Positions 7,632 through 13,743 of a DNA stretch of 18,968 bases are shown here, in pieces. Position numbers and translations under genes: made by a program. This DNA is from JAVBNW01 sp031551255 (lineage in GTDB: Bacteria; Bacillota; Clostridia; Christensenellales; UBA1750): assembly GCA_031551255.1 (NCBI GenBank), contig JAVBNW010000145.1:1-18968 (forward strand). Reading direction: 5' to 3'. The notes under the pieces are model-generated. The model was not told where the DNA came from. It saw only the letters and a program-made list of their open reading frames with translations, and did no database searches. Every line of letters begins with the position of its first letter. The first letter of the stretch is position 1.

Positions 7632-8440
7632 AACTATCGACTGACTTTTTCATATATATTATTTACAAAATAAGAGAAGCTGACATAGAAATATAATTAA
7701 AGTCAGCAAAATGCCGTGAAATATAAACTATTCGACTAATTTAAACAAAATTTTGCAGAGAAATTTTACAATATAAATAGCAAGGATGCAAAGAAGACGG
7801 TTATCCGTCTTTTACTCCATAATCAATACGCTTTATCTGTCGATTCGCCTGAACGATGCGGAATGCTATTTCGTGGTTTCATCATTCCATCATGCTGCCG
7901 CGTTGCCCATAGCTTGCCAAAATTTCTCGGCGCCGGAGATGAATGCGGCGCAACCGACAGTCTTCCGGAGTAGCAATGGAGGCGGCAATCGCTTTGGAGG
8001 CATGAGTAATCTTAAAGTCTTCTGTAGATGGGGGAAAGGACATGGTCCCCATATTTTAAATATTCTTCCAATTTTTCGTTCTATACGGAAACGCATTGCC
8101 AAATAGCTTTCATCAGCATACGCTGTAAACGTTTTTTTCTCTCATATGCGCCTTATGCCCTTCGTCGCATGAAAACAGGCCGTTCCTGCATTTATCCAAC
8201 TTATTGGCCCAAGATAGTCCTCTGAGAGAAAGCCGCAAATCCATGCCCGCGTCGGTTATCCACGCCGAACAATGTACGGGCGCTTGGAACGCCTCAGCCC
8301 GTATCCAAGCCTTTAACGAGCCATCGGAGATTTTGTGAAACCTGGTATTATTCGGATGCTGCACCCGGCATGAAAGAGGATGTCTGGCCCCCATCTAAGA
8401 TGGCTCATATCGGTTTTTCCATCACGGGTTCATATTCTCT
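7632..8440. other. Very AT-rich spacer and degraded coding remnants
   Basis: The part at 7632-7785 is strikingly AT-rich and probably held the promoter of the decayed minus-strand gene. From about 7880 to 8400 the GC content rises, and short minus-strand frames look protein-like but are interrupted: 8012-8077 reads EKLEEYLKYGDHVLSPIYRRL and an adjoining frame (7882-8052) reads FKITHASKAIAASIATPEDC. These may be pieces of another decayed gene, of no family I recognise. The plus-strand 106-codon frame at 7786 has no ribosome binding site worth naming and is not called. Confidence 0.4.
7679..7707. repeat. Short inverted repeat in the AT-rich spacer
   Basis: GCTGAC (7679-7684) and GTCAGC (7702-7707) form a perfect 6-base dyad around a 17-base AT-only-like centre. 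It lies about 50-80 bases upstream of the pseudogene start and could be a leftover operator. Confidence 0.3.
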
Positions 8441-8441
8441 A

Positions 8442-8460
8442 CACAATTGTGCAGTATAAT
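8442..8460 (+). promoter_or_regulatory. Promoter with palindrome ahead of the TPM-like/pspA operon
   Basis: A perfect -10 TATAAT (8455-8460) sits 40 bases before the ATG at 8501. Just upstream is the perfect 10-base palindrome CACAATTGTG (8442-8451), lying in the spacer where a repressor could bind. No convincing -35 was found, so the promoter may need an activator or an alternative sigma factor. Confidence 0.45.
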
Positions 8461-8500
8461 ATTTGGAATAGCATACCATGGGGGGAAAGGAGTGGTGCGC

Positions 8501-9559
8501 ATGGCCCGCGCAGGCGGAGGCGGAGGCGGGGGCGGCGGAGGTTCCCGCGGCTTTGGCGGGGGCGGTGGAGGCGGTTCCCGGGGATTCGGGGGCGGCGGCC
8601 GATCGGGCGGTTCCTCCGGCGGGGGTTTCGGCGGAGGCTTTGGAGGCGGTTCCTTCAACCGCGGCGGAGGCGGCTTTCGCCCGCCGCCACCATCACATCA
8701 TCACCATCCCCCCGTGTATCACCGGCCCGTAGTCTTCTGGGGATCGGGCAGGCGGTATGGCGGCGGAGGGGGCGGCGGTTTTCGGCCCGGCTGTGGCTGC
8801 GCTCCGGTTTCCCTTACGTTGATTGCCGTCGTGGTGATTCTCGTTCTCGCCCTGGTTTTCACATTTTCGTCGTCCGGCGGGGATGGAGGAAGTTCCGTTA
8901 CCCGCTCTACCATCCAGCGCGAACCGCTGCCCCAGGGTTCCGTCGTGGAGACGGATTACTATACCGACGAGCTGGGGTGGATCGGCAACAAAACCAAGCT
9001 GCTCGACGGCCTGACGAACTTCTACCATAAGACGGGCGTACAACCGTATTTGTGGATTACCGATACGATCGACGGCACGCACGATCCGTCGGCCGCGCAG
9101 GCGGAGGCCTTCGCCAAAGAAAAGTACGCCGAGCTTTTTCAGGATGAAGCCCATCTGCTGGTGATATTCTTCGAATACAACCAGCAGCACGCTATGAGCT
9201 ATTGGCGCGGCGCGCACGCTATGACGGTGCTCGATGGCGAGGCGATGGATATCCTGATGGACTGCATCGATCGCACTTACTACAAGCAGGGGCTTACCGA
9301 TGAAGAGTTTTTCAGCTCCGCCTTTGACGAGGCCGGCGAGCGCATCATGAAGGTGGAGACACCGGCGTGGATACCGATTATGATCGTATTTGGCGTCGTG
9401 GCCGTGGCGGCCATCGGCTTCCTGTGGTGGAACCGCGCAAAGCAGCAAAAAAACCGTGAGGCCGAGCAGACGGAAAAGATCCTGAACACTCCACTTGAAA
9501 CCTTCGGCGATAAGGAAGCCGAAGATCTCGCGAAAAAGTACGACGATCCGGACAAATGA
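8501..9559 (+). CDS. Gly-rich membrane protein with a TPM-like domain
   Basis: A 352-residue protein. Residues 2-98 are a low-complexity Gly/Ser/Arg/Phe region with a PPPPSHHHHPP His cluster and a C-G-C pair just before the first membrane segment (about 103-122, VSLTLIAVVVILVLALVFTF). The extracytoplasmic part (about 125-285) resembles a divergent TPM domain: a VVETDYYTDELGWI opening, KTGVQPYLWITD, and DEAHLLVIFFEY. A second membrane segment (about 290-312) precedes a short charged tail. The ATG at 8501 is chosen because AAAGGAG lies upstream with good spacing; an in-frame start 54 bases earlier has none. It is followed 20 bp later by pspA, a frequent pairing that suggests a role in membrane stress or integrity. 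Biochemical function is unknown. Confidence 0.75.
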   Translation: MARAGGGGGGGGGGSRGFGGGGGGGSRGFGGGGRSGGSSGGGFGGGFGGGSFNRGGGGFRPPPPSHHHHPPVYHRPVVFWGSGRRYGGGGGGGFRPGCGCAPVSLTLIAVVVILVLALVFTFSSSGGDGGSSVTRSTIQREPLPQGSVVETDYYTDELGWIGNKTKLLDGLTNFYHKTGVQPYLWITDTIDGTHDPSAAQAEAFAKEKYAELFQDEAHLLVIFFEYNQQHAMSYWRGAHAMTVLDGEAMDILMDCIDRTYYKQGLTDEEFFSSAFDEAGERIMKVETPAWIPIMIVFGVVAVAAIGFLWWNRAKQQKNREAEQTEKILNTPLETFGDKEAEDLAKKYDDPDK

Positions 9560-9579
9560 CGCACAAAGGAGGCACAACT

Positions 9580-10260
9580 ATGGGAATTCTTACTAGATTT
9601 ACCGACATCGTATCCGCCAACATCAACGCCCTTTTGGATAAGGCGGAAGACCCGGCCAAGATGATCGACCAATACCTGCGCAACCTTTCCAACGATTTGG
9701 CGGAAGTCAAAAAGGAGACGGCCGGAGTGATGGCCGAGGAAAGCCGCACCAAGCGCCTAGTCGACGAAAATGCCAAGGAAGTGGCAAAGTACACAGAGCT
9801 TGCTAAAAAGGCCGTGGTTGCGGGCAACGACGGTGATGCCCGCGTATTTTTGACGAAAAAGCAAGAGCTTGAGGCCGTGGGGGCCGGGCTGCAAACATCC
9901 TACGCCGCAGCGCACGAGAACGCGATTAAGATGCGCCAGATGCACGACAAGCTGGTAAAGGACATCAACACTCTCAACGGCCGCCGCGAGATGATCAAGG
10001 CCAAGGTGGCCGTGGCCAAAACGCAGGAGCGCGTAAACAAGATCGGCGCTTCCGCGGATAAGATGCAGGGCTCCATCGGCGCGTTCGACCGCATGGAGGC
10101 TAAGGCGGACAAGATGCTTAGCGAGGCCAACGCGATGGCCGAGCTCAATACCGCGCCAGTCGACGAGGCGCAGGCGCTGGAGGACAAGTACGCCAGTGAC
10201 ACAGCCGATGCGTCCGTCGAAGACGAGCTGGCCGCTATGAAGGCGCAGCTAGGGCTGTAG
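9580..10260 (+). CDS. pspA: PspA/IM30 family membrane-stress protein
   Basis: A 226-residue PspA/IM30 (ESCRT-III-like) protein. It has the family opening MGILTRFTDIVSANINALLDKAEDPAKMI, here with residues about 1-30 carrying the amphipathic helix, then long helices rich in Glu, Lys and Ala. Typical stretches are KMIDQYLRNLSNDLAEVKKE and FLTKKQELEA, and the C-terminal helix ends VEDELAAMKAQLGL. Such proteins assemble on the inner membrane face and preserve it under stress. The start at 9580 has a perfect AAAGGAGG seven bases upstream; an upstream in-frame start at 9556 would overlap the previous gene's stop and lacks this site. It is the second gene of an operon with the TPM-like protein and is closed by a strong terminator. 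Confidence 0.93.
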   Translation: MGILTRFTDIVSANINALLDKAEDPAKMIDQYLRNLSNDLAEVKKETAGVMAEESRTKRLVDENAKEVAKYTELAKKAVVAGNDGDARVFLTKKQELEAVGAGLQTSYAAAHENAIKMRQMHDKLVKDINTLNGRREMIKAKVAVAKTQERVNKIGASADKMQGSIGAFDRMEAKADKMLSEANAMAELNTAPVDEAQALEDKYASDTADASVEDELAAMKAQLGL

Positions 10261-10293
10261 GCCGGAGGCACAGCGCGACGGTATTCCCACATG

Positions 10294-10326
10294 AAAAGGC
10301 GCGATGGATTTCCATCGCGCCTTTTT
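10294..10326. terminator. Strong bidirectional terminator after pspA
   Basis: A perfect 14-bp stem, AAAAGGCGCGATGG (10294-10307) against CCATCGCGCCTTTT (10312-10325), with loop ATTT and a T tract on both strands. It lies between pspA (plus) and the racemase gene (minus), so it serves both. Confidence 0.9.
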
Positions 10327-10374
10327 CTTTGGCACGCAAGGGCGTGTGTTGTGTATACTCCGATTCCAGGCATA

Positions 10375-11061
10375 TTACATAGCCTGGATGATGGATTCGA
10401 TATGAATCTTCGTCGTGTTGAGGATGAGGGTATCCAAGTCCTGATCCTTTACCATAAGAGGCAGCTCCGTGCAGCCTAGAACCAGCGCATCGGCATGATG
10501 CTCCGCGATGAGGCGGCCTGCGATGGCGAGCATGCTTTCTTTGTCCTCGGGCACGACAATGCCGTCTTCAAGTTTGGGAAAGATGATGTTATGAACCTCG
10601 TTTTGCTCGTTTGCCGCGGGGGTAACCGCCTGTATGCCATATTTTTCAAACGCCCGTGCGTAAAGGCCGCTGCTCATCGTAAAGCGCGTTCCGAGTACGA
10701 CGACTTTAGAACACCCTTTTGATGCGGCATATTGGCACGTGGATTCGACGATGCTGATGAGCGGCAGGGCCGACCGCCTCTTTACCTCGTCAAACACGAT
10801 GTGCGGGGTGTTGGAGGCAATGGCCGCAAATTCCGCCCCCGCCCTTTCCAGATCTTTGACAGCGCCCAGCCGCCTATTGACGAGGGACTCCCAATCCTTT
10901 GTGGAGACATAGGCAAGCATTTCCATCATGTCGATGCTGTTGATCACGATTTTCGGATAGCTTCCATCTTTTGCTTTTGTCCTGCATCCATCGACGATGC
11001 CGCGATAATAATCCAACGTGGAGGCAGGCCCGATTCCGCCGACGATGCCGACCTTTTTCAC
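10375..11061 (-). CDS. Aspartate/glutamate racemase family enzyme, Ser/Cys active-site type
   Basis: A 228-residue cofactor-independent amino acid racemase. The N-terminus MKKVGIVGGIGPASTLDYY is characteristic of the aspartate racemase branch. The second catalytic cysteine is C197 in LVLGCTELPL. The first position, normally Cys in a CNT(P/A)H motif, is S83 in IASNTPH. This matches the geometry of the Thr83/Cys197 pair described for an E. coli L-aspartate/glutamate racemase, so a one-sided or altered reaction is plausible. The start is taken as GTG 11061, preceded by GGGGTGA; an in-frame ATG at 11079 would add six residues but has no binding site. It could supply D-amino acids for the cell wall or signalling, or detoxify them. 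It stands alone, convergent with pspA. Confidence 0.85.
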   Translation of the reverse strand: MKKVGIVGGIGPASTLDYYRGIVDGCRTKAKDGSYPKIVINSIDMMEMLAYVSTKDWESLVNRRLGAVKDLERAGAEFAAIASNTPHIVFDEVKRRSALPLISIVESTCQYAASKGCSKVVVLGTRFTMSSGLYARAFEKYGIQAVTPAANEQNEVHNIIFPKLEDGIVVPEDKESMLAIAGRLIAEHHADALVLGCTELPLMVKDQDLDTLILNTTKIHIESIIQAM

Positions 11062-11079
11062 GATATTCACCCCGAACAT

Positions 11080-11412
11080 TTAGCGATACTGCGATCACAG
11101 CATACGTCATCGGATCGTAAAAAGCAACCCGGGCGCGGCCGATAGGGGATTAGCCTGACGAAAGTTATCCGAACCCATGCGGCTTTCCGGACACAGAGGG
11201 CGACATGGCATTGTTGCCGCCGCTCGGAGTGGCCCTTCCATGCCATTGCAGGTGTTTTTATTTAAGTGCGTATGCTGTCGGCCGGACGCTTCAATGCTTC
11301 GAGTGCGTCTGAGACATCCTGGCAAAGCCCGATGCCCTGTTTGTCTAGTTTTTGACAAGCCAAGGGCGCGGCATTGCGCCGCGTCCCTGTACTTTGTATG
11401 TTTCAGGTGATT
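11080..11412. other. Intergenic region between racemase and PPC-domain genes
   Basis: About 330 bases. It contains the racemase promoter and a GC-rich hairpin at 11364-11387 (GGGCGCGGC against GCCGCGTCCC, one bulge) just past the stop of the PPC-domain gene. The hairpin lacks a T tract on either strand, so it is at best a weak terminator. No gene was recognised. Confidence 0.4.
11099..11127 (-). promoter_or_regulatory. Promoter of the racemase gene
   Basis: On the minus strand TTGCTT (11127-11122) and TATGCT (11104-11099) are separated by exactly 17 bases. Transcription would start near 11092, leaving about 30 bases of leader before the GTG start; with the ATG at 11079 the leader would be very short, which also favours the GTG. 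Confidence 0.4.
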
Positions 11413-11847
11413 TTACGCCCTATCCTGAAGCTCGTTGATGCCCACGGAGTTCTTCACGCGCTTCATCGGCATATCGAGGAACTCTATGATGACGATCTCG
11501 GCGAGGTATAGCACGATCGAGCCCTCTTCCAGATGCCCTGAATAGGCCTTCTCGTGATCGGAAACCACGGTGTGCAAGTGCATGTGGCCGTCGGCGATGA
11601 TGCCGTCGATGGAGGAGAGTTCCAGCGGCTTGTCTTCCCACCGCTCAAAGTGCTCCACCGCCGGGTAGGTCGTCGTCATCACCATGTGCAAAACGCAACT
11701 CTTGAGCGTGCCGATTGCCGAGACGATCGCCCCGTCGCGCACGCCCTCATCGTCGATAAACCTCTGGAGGCTGGGCAAGACGTCCTCGCCCGGGTCGAGC
11801 CGGAGTGCCAACACCCTTCCGATCTTACCGCCGGAAAACCCTTTCAT
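11413..11847 (-). CDS. PPC (DUF296) domain protein
   Basis: A 144-residue single-domain protein of the PPC/PCC (DUF296) family, found alone in bacteria and with AT-hooks in plants; bacterial members form trimers and their role is unsettled. Visible signatures are VLALRLDPGEDVLPSLQRF, GAIVSAIGTLKSCVL, and the hallmark HMHLHTVVSD followed by GHLEEGSIV. The histidines and the GHL motif are conserved in the family. The start at 11847 (MKGFSGG) is preferred because GAAGGGAAG sits about seven bases upstream; an in-frame ATG at 11853 is too close to that site, and longer versions would run into the inverted repeat. It diverges from the DUF1801 gene. Confidence 0.82.
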   Translation of the reverse strand: MKGFSGGKIGRVLALRLDPGEDVLPSLQRFIDDEGVRDGAIVSAIGTLKSCVLHMVMTTTYPAVEHFERWEDKPLELSSIDGIIADGHMHLHTVVSDHEKAYSGHLEEGSIVLYLAEIVIIEFLDMPMKRVKNSVGINELQDRA

Positions 11848-11967
11848 GGCCATACTTCCCTTCGAGTATCGTAAGCCCGCACCCGCGGCGCCGGTAACAG
11901 CATAGCACACGCAAGACAATCCGTCACGCGTGGAAGGAGGCGCGCGGCTGCCGGCGAATCTTACATG

Positions 11968-12132
11968 TATGGTTGCCGACCCTGAAAATCCGAACACCTG
12001 AGCGGCCCTTTTTCCGCCCCGCGTTGTCATCGTCGATCGACGTGGCTGTCGGCCACGCCTCCCTCCATCTTCGCGCGGGGGCGAAAAAATTGCTTGCTCA
12101 TTTTCTTCGAATTTTCAGGGTCGGCAACCATA
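11968..12132. repeat. 165-bp imperfect inverted repeat (MITE-like or long hairpin)
   Basis: The outer 24 bases (11971-11994, starting GGTTGCCGACCCTGAAAAT) are repeated in inverse at 12106-12129 with a single mismatch, and three more bases pair outside (TAT/ATA). Symmetry continues inward less perfectly: AGCGGCCCTTTTTCCGCCCC (12001-12020) faces a GGGGGCGAAAAAATTGCT stretch (12077-12094). The centre has a small perfect hairpin, CGTGGC/GCCACG, near 12040-12058. The terminal repeats and size fit a miniature inverted-repeat element; no clear direct target duplication is seen. It occupies most of the 362-base gap (11848-12209) between divergent genes, which otherwise holds only their ribosome binding sites. 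Confidence 0.7.
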
Positions 12133-12209
12133 ACCAGAGCCGAATTCGCAGCTTGGGCGTATGCGCGCCATTGCGGATTCCGCCCAAAAGAAACGCGGGA
12201 GGCATTGCT

Positions 12210-12611
12210 ATGCAGGAAGGCAACACCGGATATACCACCATCGACGAGTACATCGCCCAGTTCAGCGGCGACGTGCGTGATCGCCTTGAGCAAATCCGCA
12301 AAACCATTCGGGAGGCCGCGCCGGACGCAATCGAGAAAATCAGTTGGCAAATGCCCACGTTTGCGCAGAAAGGCAACGTGATCCACTTTGCCGCGGGCAA
12401 GCGCCATATCGGCATCTATCCGGGCGCGAGCGGCGTGGAGGCGTTTGCGGATAGGCTCGCTGAGTATAAAACCTCCAAGGGCGCGATTCAGTTGCCGAAC
12501 GACCGCCCGTTGCCGCTCGAGCTCGTTGCCGAGATCACGCGCTACCGGGTGTTGGAAAACGAACGAGAGGCGCAGCAGAAGGCGCTTGCCGGGAAGAAGG
12601 CAAAGGCGTAA
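12210..12611 (+). CDS. DUF1801 / YdhG-like protein
   Basis: A 133-residue cytosolic protein of the DUF1801 family, which includes B. subtilis YdhG (Fra), described as a frataxin-like iron chaperone. Family features are TIDEYIAQFSGDVRDRLEQI at the N-terminus, AAPDAIEKISWQMPTF, then KRHIGIYPG and a C-terminal KGAIQLPNDRPLPLELVAEI. Start ATG 12210 is preceded by GGGAGG with seven-base spacing; longer frames upstream cross the inverted repeat and are unlikely. The SRAP gene follows 53 bp downstream, with no obvious terminator between. Iron handling is plausible but many DUF1801 members have no tested role. Confidence 0.83.
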   Translation: MQEGNTGYTTIDEYIAQFSGDVRDRLEQIRKTIREAAPDAIEKISWQMPTFAQKGNVIHFAAGKRHIGIYPGASGVEAFADRLAEYKTSKGAIQLPNDRPLPLELVAEITRYRVLENEREAQQKALAGKKAKA

Positions 12612-12664
12612 TGTGATGGTTTCCCGCCGCTATAGGAGCCAAACGATATGCGAGGAGGCGCGAT

Positions 12665-13291
12665 ATGTGCAGGCGCTATCTGCTGAGCGAAGAGGATGCC
12701 GCTGAAATTTGGGCGACTGTCCGCGCTCTGAACCGAGATGACGGCGAGGATTGTGCGCCGCCGAAAACCGGCGAGATTGCCCCTACCGATGTCGCGCCCG
12801 TTGCCATCCTACAAAATGAGGGGCTTGCCGTGCTGCCGATGCGGTGGGGCTTTCCGCATTGGCAAAAGGGCGGGCCTATCGTCAATGCGCGTGCCGAGAC
12901 GGCGCTTGACAAGGCCATGTTTAGGGACTCGCTGCTTGGAAGACGCGCCGCCATTCCAGCGAGCGGCTTTTTCGAGTGGAGGCATGAAGGGGGCAAGGTG
13001 AAAGAAAAGTACTTGTTCCGCCTTCCGGGGGCGAAGAAGATGTATTTCGCCGGGTTCTACAACTATTTCGATGGGCCCGGCACGCGCGCGGAGCGGCGCT
13101 ATATGGTGCTTACCACGGCCGCCAACCAAAGCGTTGAGCCCTATCACGACAGGATGCCGGTTTTGCTGTGCGCCGGGGAGGAGGCCGATTGGGTGGGAGA
13201 CTCCGCCTTTTGGCGCGAGGCGGCCCGGCGCATTCCGCCCATGCTGGAAGCCGTGCCGGCGCAGCCTATACAGCAGCAGTTTTTGCTGTAA
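12665..13291 (+). CDS. yedK: SRAP/HMCES-type abasic-site protein (YedK family)
   Basis: A 208-residue SOS-response-associated peptidase family protein. These proteins crosslink through the N-terminal cysteine to abasic sites in single-stranded DNA and so shield them. All key residues are present at near-canonical positions: C2 (exposed after Met removal), N74, R76 and E78 in NARAET, E104 in ASGFFEW, and H161 in PYHDRMP. The PMRWGFPHW motif precedes them. Length fits the bacterial family. The start has GAGGAG upstream, and it must be exact because C2 is catalytic. It probably shares a transcript with the DUF1801 gene. Confidence 0.95.
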   Translation: MCRRYLLSEEDAAEIWATVRALNRDDGEDCAPPKTGEIAPTDVAPVAILQNEGLAVLPMRWGFPHWQKGGPIVNARAETALDKAMFRDSLLGRRAAIPASGFFEWRHEGGKVKEKYLFRLPGAKKMYFAGFYNYFDGPGTRAERRYMVLTTAANQSVEPYHDRMPVLLCAGEEADWVGDSAFWREAARRIPPMLEAVPAQPIQQQFLL

Positions 13292-13743
13292 GGAAACAGC
13301 TGTGCGGAGCGCTTGGCAGGCCATCGAGGAGACGAGGCCCTGATGCAGCATAGGCCTGTTGATACAAGCGCGGAACGCCGTATTTTGGCCGCCTTTCGCG
13401 CCTGATTTTGCTTCCGTCGATTGCCTTGAACCGAAAGCGTTGCCTTAGGCAACGCCAATCAAAGACTTGGAAAAGCTTAGGAGGCAGCCCTTTGCGCAGC
13501 TGCGGCATTACGGAGGATGCCATCAGGCCCCAACACGCCGGATGGCACGGGAATATTGCAAAGGAAACGGCGTGGGCCTGTACCCGCAGCCATTCGGTTT
13601 GTAAGGGCATGCGGGCATTTGCCAATGCCGATTGTCGGGCGCCGTCAGGCCGCCCAAACATGGGCCTTTCGCCCTATCCCTAAGAGGGCTCGGCATTGGA
13701 AGCAACTTTGCCCCGCGCGCATGCATTTTCGCTTTTTAAATCC
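13292..13743. other. Intergenic stretch without a recognisable gene
   Basis: About 450 bases between the convergent SRAP and kinase genes. It holds a perfect 8-base hairpin, GCGTTGCC-TTA-GGCAACGC (13437-13455), with no T tract on either strand, and weaker GC-rich stems around 13650-13675. Both strands have open frames of around 90-130 codons here, but they overlap each other, lack ribosome binding sites and resemble no family. The convergent genes may terminate at these stems. It could be an intergenic repeat. Confidence 0.4.

Noticed and set aside
7786..8106. 106-codon plus-strand frame in the AT-rich spacer
   Set aside because: No ribosome binding site, no family match, and the opposite strand holds better protein-like fragments.
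8422..8658. Pro-rich minus-strand frame opposite the Gly-rich N-terminus
   Set aside because: Gly codons read in reverse give Pro; there is no independent evidence for a protein.
8521..8790. A tandem DNA repeat array in the GGC/GGA-rich stretch
   Set aside because: The repetition comes from Gly codons in the protein's N-terminus, with varied synonymous codons and no fixed repeat unit.
11973..12209. An N-terminal extension of the DUF1801 protein, or of the PPC protein on the other strand
   Set aside because: Both extensions would run through the inverted repeat, and internal starts with good binding sites match family lengths.
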